This document shows, in pieces, positions 27,299-37,224 of a DNA stretch of 64,000 nucleotides. Source of the DNA: Bacteroidota bacterium (lineage in GTDB: Bacteria > Bacteroidota > Bacteroidia > Bacteroidales > Tannerellaceae); contig JAEYVY010000022.1 of NCBI GenBank assembly GCA_023429375.1, forward strand, positions 1 through 64,000, read 5' to 3'. Within the stretch, counting starts at the first letter, position 1. Every line of letters begins with the position of its first letter. The position numbers were made by a program, and so were the translations under genes. Under the pieces are notes generated by a model. It saw only the letters and a program-made list of their open reading frames with translations, was not told where the DNA came from and did not search any database.

Positions 27299-28368
27299 TG
27301 AATATGTGGTTCAACCTTGCTCTAATACTATTATTTGCTATGTCACCATCTAATACATTGACAAAATCAACATCTCAAAGACATTTCGTCTGGGATACTG
27401 AAATTAAATTGCCCATTATTGATAACTCAATAGGAAAGGAGAACAAGGGTTTGGCTGGAGTTTTTTCTGGTATTATTGAAGATAATCTAATTCTATTAGG
27501 AGGAGCTAATTTCCCAGATAAACTGCCATGGGAAGGTGGAATGAAGAAATGGTGGACCACATTCTATTCGTATAATTTAATTGATAAAACATGGGAAGTG
27601 ATTCCAGACTTTCTTTCTCATCCAATGGCCTATGGTGTTTCAATACAATTGCACGATGAGATTGTATGTATTGGAGGATGTAATGAAGCGGCTTGTTTCT
27701 CTGAGGTATGGAGTATAATCAAAGGGGAAAATGGATGGAAGATAAATGACAATTGGCCTACTTTGCCTGTAGCATTGGCGTGTGGGACTGGCGTATTGTG
27801 TGATAGTAAAATTTTCATTTTTGGAGGTCAGACAAGTATGCAAAATCAAGTTGCCACATCATATGCTTTTATGCTTGATTTGAATGATAAAGGAAGTGGT
27901 TGGAAAGTATTGCCTTCTTGGCCGGGAGAACCAAGAGGTTATGCCGTAAGTGCTGCATTAAATGGCAAAGTATATCTTTTTAGTGGACGCAACTATGATA
28001 ATGCTGAAATCCTGAATGTGCATAGGGATGGTTTCGTATATACTCTCGATACTCAAAATTGGGAATTACTCAATGGAGAATTTCCTTTCATGGCTGGTAC
28101 GGCATTTGCATTTGGAAATGAGGAAATCCTTTTTGCAGGTGGTGTAACGAAAATTGAACCAACATCTCCTAATCATCCAGGTTTTAGTAATAGTATATTT
28201 CACTATAATGTTAGAAATGAGGATCTTTCTCTATTGGAAAAATGTCCCTATCCAATACCAGTAACAACAAATTTAGTTATGCAAGATGAGACAATTTATA
28301 TTACTAGTGGAGAGATACGTCCTGGTATTAGATCTCCAAACGTATTGAGAGGTATTCTCAAGGAATAA
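27298..28368 (+). CDS. nanM: N-acetylneuraminate epimerase/mutarotase (NanM-like, kelch propeller)
   Basis: About 356 residues starting at the ATG overlapping the regulator's stop (TGATG). An N-terminal hydrophobic stretch (FNLALILLFAMSPSN) suggests export to the periplasm. Six kelch-type blades are recognisable by repeats such as GGANFPDKLPW, IGGCNEAACFSEV, FGGQTSMQNQV and FSGRNYDNAE. It matches the cyclically permuted mutarotase family, which speeds conversion of alpha- to beta-Neu5Ac after sialidase action. The setting before nanA supports this role. Confidence 0.85.
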   Translation: MNMWFNLALILLFAMSPSNTLTKSTSQRHFVWDTEIKLPIIDNSIGKENKGLAGVFSGIIEDNLILLGGANFPDKLPWEGGMKKWWTTFYSYNLIDKTWEVIPDFLSHPMAYGVSIQLHDEIVCIGGCNEAACFSEVWSIIKGENGWKINDNWPTLPVALACGTGVLCDSKIFIFGGQTSMQNQVATSYAFMLDLNDKGSGWKVLPSWPGEPRGYAVSAALNGKVYLFSGRNYDNAEILNVHRDGFVYTLDTQNWELLNGEFPFMAGTAFAFGNEEILFAGGVTKIEPTSPNHPGFSNSIFHYNVRNEDLSLLEKCPYPIPVTTNLVMQDETIYITSGEIRPGIRSPNVLRGILKE

Positions 28369-28379
28369 AGTATTTAGGA

Positions 28380-29318
28380 ATGTTCACCAATAAATTTATG
28401 CCTATGAAAAATTATCAAAGACTTGAAGGTCTTGTCGCGGCCACTTTTACTCCGCTGACTCCTACAGGAGATTTGAATTTGGACGTGATTCCTTCTTATG
28501 CTGATCATGTAGCAAAATCAGGTATTACCGGTGTGTTCGTTTGTGGAACAACGGGTGAAGCTTGTTCGTTGACTATTGAGGAACGAAAACTGATTTTGGA
28601 AAGATGGGTAAAAGAAGCTAAGGATCGTTTTAAAGTCATTGCACATGTAGGAGACAATTCTCAACGGAATGCTATTGATTTAGCAAGACATGCTGCTGAA
28701 AAGGGGGCATGGGGTATCGCTTCTATAGCACCGAATTTCTTCAAGCCTTGTTCTGTAGATGAATTGATTCGCTTTTTTAAACCGATTGCAGATGGTGCAC
28801 CTGAAATCCCATTCTATTATTATAACATGCCGGCTATGACGGGTGTTGATTTACCTGTTGCTGAATTCTTGCAAGAGGGAAGAAAGATAATCCCAAATTT
28901 GGTTGGTACTAAATTCACTCATAACAATTTGATGGAGATGGCTCAATGTCTGAACCTTGAAAATAAAGCATTTGAAGTACTTCATGGTTATGATGAGACG
29001 CTGATTTGTGGTGCTGCACTTGGTGTAGTTGCTGGAATTGGAAGTACATATAATTATATTCCTAATGTTTATAATGAAATATTTAATGCAGTAAAGAGTA
29101 ATGATTGGGAAGCTGCGCGGAAATGGCAGAAGAAATCTGTTGAAATCGTAGAAATTATCATAAGGTACGGAGGAGGAGTACGTGGGGGTAAAGCGATAAT
29201 GAATCTAATAGGAATTGAATGTGGTGTATGTAGGTCACCGATTGCTCCATTTACTAAAGACGAATATAACTCTCTGAAAGAAGATCTGAATAAGATCGGT
29301 TTTTTTTGTAAACAATAA
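28380..29318 (+). CDS. nanA: N-acetylneuraminate lyase
   Basis: Cleaves Neu5Ac to N-acetylmannosamine and pyruvate in the cytoplasm. The 312 residues form a DHDPS-family TIM barrel. The pyruvate-binding motif is FVCGTTGEACSLT, the catalytic Tyr is in FYYYNMPAMTG, and the Schiff-base Lys is in GTKFTHNNLMEM; the last block distinguishes NanA from DapA. In-frame ATGs at 28398 and 28404 are alternative starts (MKNYQRLEGL is where family homology begins). It lies 12 bp after nanM; a 12-bp stem-loop follows its stop. Confidence 0.93.
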   Translation: MFTNKFMPMKNYQRLEGLVAATFTPLTPTGDLNLDVIPSYADHVAKSGITGVFVCGTTGEACSLTIEERKLILERWVKEAKDRFKVIAHVGDNSQRNAIDLARHAAEKGAWGIASIAPNFFKPCSVDELIRFFKPIADGAPEIPFYYYNMPAMTGVDLPVAEFLQEGRKIIPNLVGTKFTHNNLMEMAQCLNLENKAFEVLHGYDETLICGAALGVVAGIGSTYNYIPNVYNEIFNAVKSNDWEAARKWQKKSVEIVEIIIRYGGGVRGGKAIMNLIGIECGVCRSPIAPFTKDEYNSLKEDLNKIGFFCKQ

Positions 29319-29362
29319 GCAATGGGAGTGTAAAATTCCACAGTTACGTTCTCCCATTGCTT
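29317..29362 (+). terminator. Intercistronic stem-loop after nanA
   Basis: AAGCAATGGGAG (29317-29328) pairs perfectly with CTCCCATTGCTT (29351-29362), with a possible inner GTAA/TTAC stem. Only a weak T-run follows, and the operon seems to continue into susC. It may attenuate or mark RNA processing rather than fully terminate. Confidence 0.6.
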
Positions 29363-29398
29363 TGAGTATAATGCAAAAACATTAAATGTAATACAAAG

Positions 29399-32300
29399 AT
29401 GATTAAATTTTATTTAAAAGCCATCGTCTTGTGCCTGATATTATTCACCACCTCATTGAAAGCACAAGAGATCAATGTGTCAGGAACAGTTGTTGATGAA
29501 TCCGGGTTAACACTGCCTGGAGTATCTATTCTTGAAAAAGGAACCACTAATGGTACGATAACTGATATTGACGGGAAATTTTCCTTGTCGGTAAGAGGAG
29601 ATAAAGTACTTGTATTCTCTTATGTAGGTTATGCACAACAAGAGTTGAAGGCAGCACCAAATATGCATGTTAAAATGATGCAAGTCATGTTAGGTTTGGA
29701 TGAGGTGTTAGTAGTAGGTTACGGTACACAATCCAAACGTACGGTTACTGCCGCGATTACTAAGGTTGGCGGTGAGGAATTGCGAAATATTCCTATCAAT
29801 ACAATTGGAGAGGGTTTAAAAGGGAAAATAGCAGGAGCCCGCCTTTATTCAGAAAATAATACGCCAGGTGCAGATGCGGTAATCCGTATACGTGGTGGTT
29901 CGTCAATTAATAAGAGTAATGAACCTCTTATACTTGTTGACGGAGTAGAAAGAGCATTTAGCGGAATTAGTCCGAATGATATCGAATCGATTGAAATTTT
30001 GAAAGATGCGGCATCGACTGCCATCTACGGTTCAAGAGCCTCAAACGGAGTAGTTCTGATAACCACCAAAAAAGGGAGTATAAGTAAAGCTCCAAATATC
30101 ACCTTTGAGGCGAATATTGCGCTACAAGAAGCAGAAACTTTATATAATTTCATGAATGCTGAAGACTATCTTAATATAGTTCGTCCGGCAGTGGCTGTTG
30201 GTCCAAATGCTAGATTTAATTCGATGGACGGTTATTCGGCTAGCTCTGGAAATACGGCTACATCTATTTACTCAACTCGCTATTTGAAGGATGGAGAAAC
30301 TGTTCCAGTAGGTTATAAGTCCATGCCTGATCCACTCGATCCAACGAAAACTCTGATTTTTCAAGATAATAATTTTCAAGATGAAATCTATAAAAAAGCT
30401 GTCTGGCAAAATTATTATGTTGGTTTAGATGGTGGTAGTGAAGATGTTAAATATAATGTCAGTCTGGGATATATGGATGATGCAGGCGTAGCTATTGCTA
30501 CTGGTTATTCCAGACTGAATATGAGAAGTAATATTGATGTAAATATAAATAAATATTTATCTCTTGTTGCTGGTTTTGATTATTCAGAAACAGACTCTGA
30601 AGAATATGATAATCAGATGAATATTATATCTAGAGGGTTGGCAACACCTCCAACTCAAAAGAAATATAACGAAGATGGAAAGCCAACAAAGGGATATAAT
30701 GCCACTTCTCCAAACCCCCTATGGTATGCCTATTATAATGATCAGAGTAGGACTGATAAAAGACTATCTGCATTTGGTAAGTTAACCTATCGTATTATTG
30801 ATGGTCTGAAAGCAGAAGCACAATTGTCCAAGTATAATCATTACTATACGAAAGAGAGTTTTCAAAAGGCTAATGAGTTTAATGGGTTAAGGCCTACATC
30901 GGCTTCATTCAATGAATTAGGAAGAGAAAAATTGGATATTTACTTAACCTACAATAAATTAATAGACAATCACTCTTTTTCTGTAATGGGTGGATATTCA
31001 TATCAAAAAGATAAAAATAAGGCTTTAGCTGCAGAAGTTGATGGGGCAAGTTCTGATAAGGTTCCAACATTAACCGCTGGTCCAAATAAGAAAAATGCAA
31101 CCAGTAACTTAACCGAAGACGTTACTATTGGTTATTTTGGACGCTTATCGTACGACTTTAAGAAAAAATATTTGCTTTCTGCTACTTTCAGAGAAGACGC
31201 TTCATCTCGTTTTGCAAAAGGTAGTCAATGGGGCTTTTTCCCGGGAGTGTCTGTAGGATGGGTTGTTTCTGATGAAAACTTTATGGAAGGAATTAAGAAT
31301 ATAAATAACTTGAAACTGAGAATGAGTTATGGACAGACGGGAAATAACGCAATTGGTCTTTATGATGCATATGGTCTCTATTCGACAAATGCAAAATATA
31401 ATGGGTCTGCCGGAATAATAACCTCAACCATGCCTAATTTAGATTTGACGTGGGAAACTTCAACACAATTGGATTTGGGCTTTGACTTATCCATGTTCAA
31501 TAATCGGTTGACAATTAATGCGGACTATTTTGATAAAAGAACAAATAATCTTCTCTTCAGTAAAGAACTTCCAAATACTTCTGGATACAGTTCCGTACAA
31601 ACTAATATTGGGGAAGTCAAGTTCTATGGTTTCGATATTGAAGTAAGTTCGACAAATATTCAGACAAAAGATTTTGAATGGTCATCTAAGTTTACATGGA
31701 GTTTTGTAAAAAATAAAGTACTTAAACTTCCTGACAATGGACGTGATCGAAACCGCATTGGAGGTATTACCCTTGCTGATGGAACAGCCTTTGGCGGAAC
31801 AGCCGAAGGTGAGCCACTATATCGATATTATGGTTATGTGGTTGAGCGAATCTTGGAAACACAACAAGACGCTGATAATGCAAGATATGATAGTAGTGCA
31901 AAGGGCTATAGACATTCAGACGGCAAGAAAATAGCAGGAAGAAAAGAGGTAGGTGATTATGAGTGGAAAAACAGGGAAGGTAGTCTCCAAAGAAATGGGC
32001 AAGATTACATTGATAGCCAAGACCAATTCTTTTTGGGATATACCGTTCCTCATTCAACAGGGGGAGTGAATAACAGCCTTTCGTATAAAAACGTTAGTTT
32101 TTCAATTTTCCTTGATTGGGCATTGGGTCATTCAATAAATAATAATTCAGAAATGCGTTATTTCATGAATACCTTTGCTAATAACTATACGCTTATTGAC
32201 GAAGTGAAACAAACATGGAAACAGCCGGGAGATAAGACCAAGTATGCAAGATTTACAGCGAATGATCCTGATGATGGAAATTCTAACTTCAGCAGAACAT

Positions 32301-32554
32301 CAAATATATTTAACTACAAGGGGGATTATCTATGTATTCGCGAAGTGACATTCCAATATTCTTTACCTACAAAAGTAAGCGCAAAGCTTGGAATGCAAAA
32401 CTTGGCATTTACTCTTTCCGGAAATAACCTTCATTATTTTACCGCAGTAAATGGTGTCTCTCCTGAAGTAGGTGCATCTACTACTTATAGTGGATCATAC
32501 TATAACTATCCTCCAATTCGTAAATATGCAATTGGCTTGAAAGCTACATTTTAA
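29399..32554 (+). CDS. nanO: SusC/RagA-type TonB-dependent transporter (NanO-like)
   Basis: Outer-membrane importer, 1,051 residues. It has a signal peptide at 1-22 (ending SLKAQ) and a carboxypeptidase-regulatory-like domain at about 25-100 (VSGTVVDESGLTLPGVSI...TDIDGKFSL). The linker DEVLVVGYGTQSKRTVTAAI leads into a plug domain to about 225 (IRGGSSINKSNEPLILVDG, ISPNDIESIEILKDAAST). A large beta-barrel follows, ending in an aromatic strand (YAIGLKATF). With the next gene it forms a SusC/SusD pair; within a sialic-acid locus it corresponds to NanO of Tannerella and Bacteroides and should import free sialic acid. The substrate is inferred from context. Confidence 0.92.
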   Translation: MIKFYLKAIVLCLILFTTSLKAQEINVSGTVVDESGLTLPGVSILEKGTTNGTITDIDGKFSLSVRGDKVLVFSYVGYAQQELKAAPNMHVKMMQVMLGLDEVLVVGYGTQSKRTVTAAITKVGGEELRNIPINTIGEGLKGKIAGARLYSENNTPGADAVIRIRGGSSINKSNEPLILVDGVERAFSGISPNDIESIEILKDAASTAIYGSRASNGVVLITTKKGSISKAPNITFEANIALQEAETLYNFMNAEDYLNIVRPAVAVGPNARFNSMDGYSASSGNTATSIYSTRYLKDGETVPVGYKSMPDPLDPTKTLIFQDNNFQDEIYKKAVWQNYYVGLDGGSEDVKYNVSLGYMDDAGVAIATGYSRLNMRSNIDVNINKYLSLVAGFDYSETDSEEYDNQMNIISRGLATPPTQKKYNEDGKPTKGYNATSPNPLWYAYYNDQSRTDKRLSAFGKLTYRIIDGLKAEAQLSKYNHYYTKESFQKANEFNGLRPTSASFNELGREKLDIYLTYNKLIDNHSFSVMGGYSYQKDKNKALAAEVDGASSDKVPTLTAGPNKKNATSNLTEDVTIGYFGRLSYDFKKKYLLSATFREDASSRFAKGSQWGFFPGVSVGWVVSDENFMEGIKNINNLKLRMSYGQTGNNAIGLYDAYGLYSTNAKYNGSAGIITSTMPNLDLTWETSTQLDLGFDLSMFNNRLTINADYFDKRTNNLLFSKELPNTSGYSSVQTNIGEVKFYGFDIEVSSTNIQTKDFEWSSKFTWSFVKNKVLKLPDNGRDRNRIGGITLADGTAFGGTAEGEPLYRYYGYVVERILETQQDADNARYDSSAKGYRHSDGKKIAGRKEVGDYEWKNREGSLQRNGQDYIDSQDQFFLGYTVPHSTGGVNNSLSYKNVSFSIFLDWALGHSINNNSEMRYFMNTFANNYTLIDEVKQTWKQPGDKTKYARFTANDPDDGNSNFSRTSNIFNYKGDYLCIREVTFQYSLPTKVSAKLGMQNLAFTLSGNNLHYFTAVNGVSPEVGASTTYSGSYYNYPPIRKYAIGLKATF

Positions 32555-32573
32555 CCTTTAAAGTACATGTATT

Positions 32574-34028
32574 ATGAAATTCACAAAGATTATATACATC
32601 TTCGTTTGCGTAATATTATTCTTCTCTTGTCATGCTGACTTGGATATAAAACAACAATCTGGAGTAACAGCGTCTTCTATGTGGCAAGATGAAAGTGATG
32701 CAACATCGGCAATGTATGGATTGTACAATAAATTCCGTTCAACATTTAGTGCGGGGTATATCTATTGGGGAGAATACCGGACTGGACTTTGGGGAGACGG
32801 GATGACCACACAAACTGAAAGAGATCAGGTCTATCAGAATCAGATTCCGCCCGATCATGGTTATGCTAATTGGGGAGATATATATACAACGATTAATAAT
32901 GCGAACTTAATCATAAAATACACCCCTAATACCCCTTTCTCAAGTGAAGAGTCAAAGAACAAAATCTTAGCAAATGCTTATTATGTTAGAGCTTTCTGTT
33001 ATTATTGGATTGGACGTATATGGGGCGATGCGCCGGTTTTATTGGAAGGATTTGAATCAGATAAGCAAGAAGGACTATTCCCGGTCCGTGATCCTGCAGA
33101 TAAAGTATTTTCGCAGGTTGGGACTGATATTGAGTCTGCTTTATCATTAATGCCTGCGAAAGTGACGGATCGATATTTAGCCTCATTAGGAGCAATAAAT
33201 ATACTTAAGGCTGATTATAGCTTGTGGATGTATAAAGTGAGAAATGCGGGTCAAGCATATTTAGATGCAGCAAATACGGCAGTTTCTGCTGTATTAACAA
33301 ATACTCAGTATAAGTTGGATGATAATTTTGCTAGTGTATTTGAAAATGAAAACGGTCCGGAAATAATATTTGCCTGGAGTTATGTAAAAGATGAATATAC
33401 AGGTGGATATCCATCAGATTATTTGGTTCCATCTCAGTATGTTTCGGAAGGGGCAATAGAAAACCCAGTCAAGGTAGGAAGCCACCAGCAATGGTGCTTT
33501 TATACGGAAGAATATAAATCTATCCTCTCAGAAAATGAGCATGACCAAAGGACAAAGGTTAGCTTTGATACATACTTTGATGAATATAAAAATGCAACAT
33601 TTCAATGGATTAACAAATTCGCGGGAGAATGGACTAATGGAACTCGTATATTTGATTCTGATGTGATTGTATATCGTTTTGCAGATGCCATACTGTTTGA
33701 TGCTGAAATAAAATTGGCAAAACAAGATTTGCAAGGTGCTGTTCAGGCGCTTAACAGAATCGCAAAAAGAGCTTATGGAGTGGACAATTATTATCCTTCA
33801 AACTTGGATGCTGCGGCGATAAAAAATGCAATTATAAAAGAACGATTGAAAGAGTTTTCAGCCGAAGGAAAGCTTTGGTGGGATTATATTCGTTTAGGTA
33901 TTGCATTTGAAATGAATCCATTTTTGAAAGGAAGAGAAAACCAACTAAATGTATTATTGTGGCCAGTTTCTTCTACTTCCATAAATAAGAATCCAAATAT
34001 TACACAAACACCTGGATACGATAGGTGA
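32574..34028 (+). CDS. nanU: SusD/RagB-type surface lipoprotein (NanU-like)
   Basis: 484 residues. The lipoprotein signal IIYIFVCVILFFSC puts the modified Cys at about residue 20. The SusD fold is shown by the N-terminal TPR-type helices (NNANLIIKYTP, ILANAYYVRAFCYYWIGRIWGDAPVLL) and the C-terminal block AIIKERLKEFSAEGKLWWDYIRLG. It should cap the barrel encoded by the gene 20 bp upstream and bind sialic acid at the cell surface. The functional name is by context. Confidence 0.92.
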   Translation: MKFTKIIYIFVCVILFFSCHADLDIKQQSGVTASSMWQDESDATSAMYGLYNKFRSTFSAGYIYWGEYRTGLWGDGMTTQTERDQVYQNQIPPDHGYANWGDIYTTINNANLIIKYTPNTPFSSEESKNKILANAYYVRAFCYYWIGRIWGDAPVLLEGFESDKQEGLFPVRDPADKVFSQVGTDIESALSLMPAKVTDRYLASLGAINILKADYSLWMYKVRNAGQAYLDAANTAVSAVLTNTQYKLDDNFASVFENENGPEIIFAWSYVKDEYTGGYPSDYLVPSQYVSEGAIENPVKVGSHQQWCFYTEEYKSILSENEHDQRTKVSFDTYFDEYKNATFQWINKFAGEWTNGTRIFDSDVIVYRFADAILFDAEIKLAKQDLQGAVQALNRIAKRAYGVDNYYPSNLDAAAIKNAIIKERLKEFSAEGKLWWDYIRLGIAFEMNPFLKGRENQLNVLLWPVSSTSINKNPNITQTPGYDR

Positions 34029-34038
34029 TTATAGACAA

Positions 34039-34069
34039 GTTCAAGGAGAGTAAACTACTCTCCTTGAAC
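34039..34069 (+). terminator. Intercistronic stem-loop after the susD-like gene
   Basis: GTTCAAGGAGAGTA (34039-34052) pairs perfectly with TACTCTCCTTGAAC (34056-34069) over a 3-nt loop. No T-run follows, so it is more likely an RNA-stability or processing element, or a weak attenuator, than a full terminator. Confidence 0.55.
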
Positions 34070-34130
34070 ATTAACTCTCATTGTATATAAGATGCTCTTT
34101 TCTGGATTATTAATTAAAAAATATTATGTA

Positions 34131-35762
34131 ATGAATAAAACCACAACTTTATTATTGTGTATCGCTGCCATTACAGTTCAATCATGCAAAAATGCACCTA
34201 ATATATTGGTTGAAATTGAAAATCCAACTCTTCCAATCCTTGTAGAGAAAGAAGTTAACCCTGTGATGCGTTTAGACTTGATTCGTGTAGGAAGTGAGTC
34301 TTATCGCCTAACTGAGGTAGAACTTGATTTGAGGGGGACGACAAATATTACGGATATCACTTCTGTTGATTTTTATGAGGCGAAATCGGATGGGTCAATT
34401 AATCCAAATGCTTTTTTAGCAACGGCTAGCATTGAAAATGCTAAGGCTCTTTTTTCAAATGACTTATCAATTGATAAAGATACATTCACTGTTTGGATAT
34501 CAGCTAAGCTAAGTATGGATGCGGATATTCAGCATTATTTGCAAATTAGTTGTGTCTCAATACAAACTGATAAGGGTAAACTGGAATTACCAACTGTTAC
34601 TCCTAAGCAACTTCGATTTGGAAAAGCAGTTCGTCAGCACATGCAAGATGATGTACATACTTTTCGTATCCCGGGTTTAGCAACATCCAAACAAGGTACT
34701 TTGTTAGCCATTTTTGATGCTCGTTATGAAAGTGCACGTGATTTGCAAGGACATATTGATATTGGATTAACACGAAGTGTTGATGGTGGTTATACATGGC
34801 AACCTATGCAAGTTGTATTGGATATGAAGACATGGGGCAATTTGCCGGAAAAATATAATGGCGTAAGCGATGCTTGCATACTTGTAGATGATAATACCGG
34901 TGATATTTATGTGGCAGGACTGTGGATGCATGGTGTATTAGATGGAGAAACAGGAAAGTGGGTTGAAGGATTAACGCAAGATAGTACTCGTTGGATTCAT
35001 CAATGGCAATCAAAAGGATCGCAACCAGGCTTTGGTGTGAAGCAGACATCTCAATTTCTAATTACCAAAAGTACAGATGATGGGTTAACGTGGAGTGAGC
35101 CGGTAAATATTACAAAAATAAAAAATCAGGACTGGTGGTTGTTCGCGCCTGCTCCAGGACATGGTATAACATTGAAAGATGGAACTCTTGTAATGCCTTC
35201 ACAAGGACGAGATAAAGAAGGTCTTCCGTTTTCTAATATTACGTGGAGTAAAGACCAAGGCAAAACATGGAATACCTCTGAACCAGCATATAATAACACA
35301 ACAGAATGTATGGCGGTTGAATTGGAAGATGGAGGTATTATGTTGAACATGCGAGACAATCGTAATCGTGGCAACGAAGAAAATAACGGAAGACGTATTT
35401 GTGTGACATATGATCTGGGAAAAACCTGGACCGAGCATCCTACCTCACGAAATGCATTGATAGAGCCTACGTGTATGGCAAGTATTCACAAACACACCTA
35501 TACTCAAAACGGAGAGCAAAAGAGTCTGCTTCTTTTTATGAATCCAAGTTCAATATCTACACGTGATCATCTGACTTTGAAGGTGAGCTTTGACGATGGA
35601 ATGACCTGGCCTGAAGGAAATTGGATTTTATTGGATGAATATAGGGGAAGAGGTTATTCTTGTATTACCTCTATAGACGAAAATGCTATTGGGGTATTGT
35701 ATGAAAGTAGTCAGGCCGATATGGTATTTCAGCGGGTTTTGTTAAGTGAAATTCTAAAATGA
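34131..35762 (+). CDS. nanH: Sialidase, GH33 (BNR-repeat) lipoprotein
   Basis: Releases terminal sialic acid from host glycans. From the ATG at 34131 it has 543 residues with a lipoprotein signal (LLLCIAAITVQSC), so it is membrane-anchored. Residues about 20-165 form an N-terminal carbohydrate-binding-like beta domain, as in Bacteroides sialidases. The catalytic propeller has the FRIP motif (HTFRIPGLATS) and at least four Asp boxes: SVDGGYTW, STDDGLTW, SKDQGKTW and SFDDGMTW. Arg-rich NMRDNRNRG probably supplies part of the arginine triad. It overlaps the following transporter gene by 4 bp. Confidence 0.94.
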   Translation: MNKTTTLLLCIAAITVQSCKNAPNILVEIENPTLPILVEKEVNPVMRLDLIRVGSESYRLTEVELDLRGTTNITDITSVDFYEAKSDGSINPNAFLATASIENAKALFSNDLSIDKDTFTVWISAKLSMDADIQHYLQISCVSIQTDKGKLELPTVTPKQLRFGKAVRQHMQDDVHTFRIPGLATSKQGTLLAIFDARYESARDLQGHIDIGLTRSVDGGYTWQPMQVVLDMKTWGNLPEKYNGVSDACILVDDNTGDIYVAGLWMHGVLDGETGKWVEGLTQDSTRWIHQWQSKGSQPGFGVKQTSQFLITKSTDDGLTWSEPVNITKIKNQDWWLFAPAPGHGITLKDGTLVMPSQGRDKEGLPFSNITWSKDQGKTWNTSEPAYNNTTECMAVELEDGGIMLNMRDNRNRGNEENNGRRICVTYDLGKTWTEHPTSRNALIEPTCMASIHKHTYTQNGEQKSLLLFMNPSSISTRDHLTLKVSFDDGMTWPEGNWILLDEYRGRGYSCITSIDENAIGVLYESSQADMVFQRVLLSEILK

Positions 35763-36991
35763 TGAGAAATAGTAAGATTTACCCTTGGATAGTTGTTTTT
35801 CTTCTTTGGGGAGTAGGCTTGCTGAATTATTTAGATCGGCAGATGCTTTCCACTATGAAGGATGCGATGATGGTTGATATTATAGAATTAGAGTCTGCTA
35901 CTAATTTTGGCAGACTCATGGCTGTTTTTTTATGGATTTATGGGTTGATGAGTCCTATAGCGGGAGTTATCGCAGACCGAATGAGTAGAAAATGGTTGAT
36001 TACAGGAAGTCTTTTTGTTTGGTCGGCTGTAACCTGGCGTATGGGGTATGCGGATAGTTTTACAGAGCTCTATGTTCTACGAGCCATAATGGGAGTGAGC
36101 GAAGCATTATATATTCCATCAGCTCTATCAATGATTGCTGATTTTCATGATGATAAAACGAGATCTCTTGCCATTGGAATTCATATGACTGGCCTCTATG
36201 TAGGTCAGGCAATAGGAGGCTTTGGCGCTACTGTTGCAGATTTAATTACATGGGAGTCTACTTTTCATAGTTTTGGTATAATTGGTGTACTTTATAGTTT
36301 GTTGCTAGTATTCTTTTTACATGAAAAAGAAGGCAGGAATATTCCAATATTAGATGTTAAGAATCAAAGGACCTTCCCGATAAAACAAAGCCTGACCATG
36401 TTGTTTTCTATGATCACTTTTTGGGTGATTCTATTATATTTTTCTGTACCAAGTTTGCCAGGATGGGCTGCCAAGAATTGGTTGCCAACATTGTTCTCTG
36501 AGAGTCTCTCGATAGATATGACACAAGCAGGCCCTTTATCTACCATTACAATAGCAGCTTCTTCATTTGCCGGGGTAATTTTCGGAGGAACGCTTTCCGA
36601 TAGATGGATACAACGAAGTTTACGTGGTCGTATTTATAGTGGAGCCATTGGGTTAGGATTGATGATCCCTGCGTTGTTAATGTTAGGAATGGGTACAACC
36701 ATATTACCTGTAGTTTGCGGTGCAATTTTCTTTGGTGTAGGATTTGGTATGTTTGATGCGAATAACATGCCAATTCTCTGTCAATTTGTTCCTCCTAGGC
36801 TACGTGCAACAGCCTATGGTATCATGAATATGACCGGCGTATTTGCCGGAGCATTGATTACCTCATTTTTAGGAAAATCAATGGATGGAGGGCATTTGGG
36901 GCGAGATTTTATGTTGATGGCTGTAATTGTTGGTATTGTATTAATTCTGCAACTGATGGTATTGCGTCCTAAGGTAAAAGAACAAGTATGA
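35759..36991 (+). CDS. nanT: MFS transporter, probable sialic-acid permease
   Basis: 410 residues, about 12 membrane helices. Major-facilitator signatures are present: NYLDRQMLSTM in helix 1 and GVIADRMSRKWL in the loop between helices 2 and 3, with a similar GGTLSDRWIQRSLRGR in the second half. The start codon overlaps the sialidase stop (ATGA), so the two are coupled. Context indicates inner-membrane uptake of Neu5Ac, completing the NanH-NanO/NanU-NanT-NanA route; the substrate is inferred. Confidence 0.87.
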   Translation: MMRNSKIYPWIVVFLLWGVGLLNYLDRQMLSTMKDAMMVDIIELESATNFGRLMAVFLWIYGLMSPIAGVIADRMSRKWLITGSLFVWSAVTWRMGYADSFTELYVLRAIMGVSEALYIPSALSMIADFHDDKTRSLAIGIHMTGLYVGQAIGGFGATVADLITWESTFHSFGIIGVLYSLLLVFFLHEKEGRNIPILDVKNQRTFPIKQSLTMLFSMITFWVILLYFSVPSLPGWAAKNWLPTLFSESLSIDMTQAGPLSTITIAASSFAGVIFGGTLSDRWIQRSLRGRIYSGAIGLGLMIPALLMLGMGTTILPVVCGAIFFGVGFGMFDANNMPILCQFVPPRLRATAYGIMNMTGVFAGALITSFLGKSMDGGHLGRDFMLMAVIVGIVLILQLMVLRPKVKEQV

Positions 36992-37010
36992 AGATACAGG
37001 TCCTTATATG

Positions 37011-37056
37011 CTTTTGAATTCTTTTTGCAAGAAACAGTGCAAAAAGAATTCAAAAG
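37011..37056 (+). terminator. Long stem-loop at the end of the sialic-acid operon
   Basis: A perfect 19-bp stem (37011-37029 with 37038-37056; CTTTTGAATTCTTTTTGCA) and 8-nt loop lie 20 bp after the nanT stop. The T-run after the stem is missing, but a run of five T lies in the left arm. It probably ends or protects the transcript. Confidence 0.65.
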
Positions 37057-37187
37057 ACTTGGGAAATAATTAATTCTTCAAATAATAAGTAATAGAAAGG
37101 TAATTTATTTGTTTTGTATCTTCGATACATATACTTTCTTTTGTACATATACACTAACTAGCTGAGGAATCATATCTTTCTTTTTCT

Positions 37188-37195
37188 TATTTTTG
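37188..37195 (+). promoter_or_regulatory. -7 promoter box of the NimA-like gene
   Basis: TATTTTTG fits TAnnTTTG, 30 bp before the ATG at 37225. Confidence 0.5.
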
Positions 37196-37224
37196 CTTAA
37201 AACAGTTAGACTAAGAAGAGTAAG

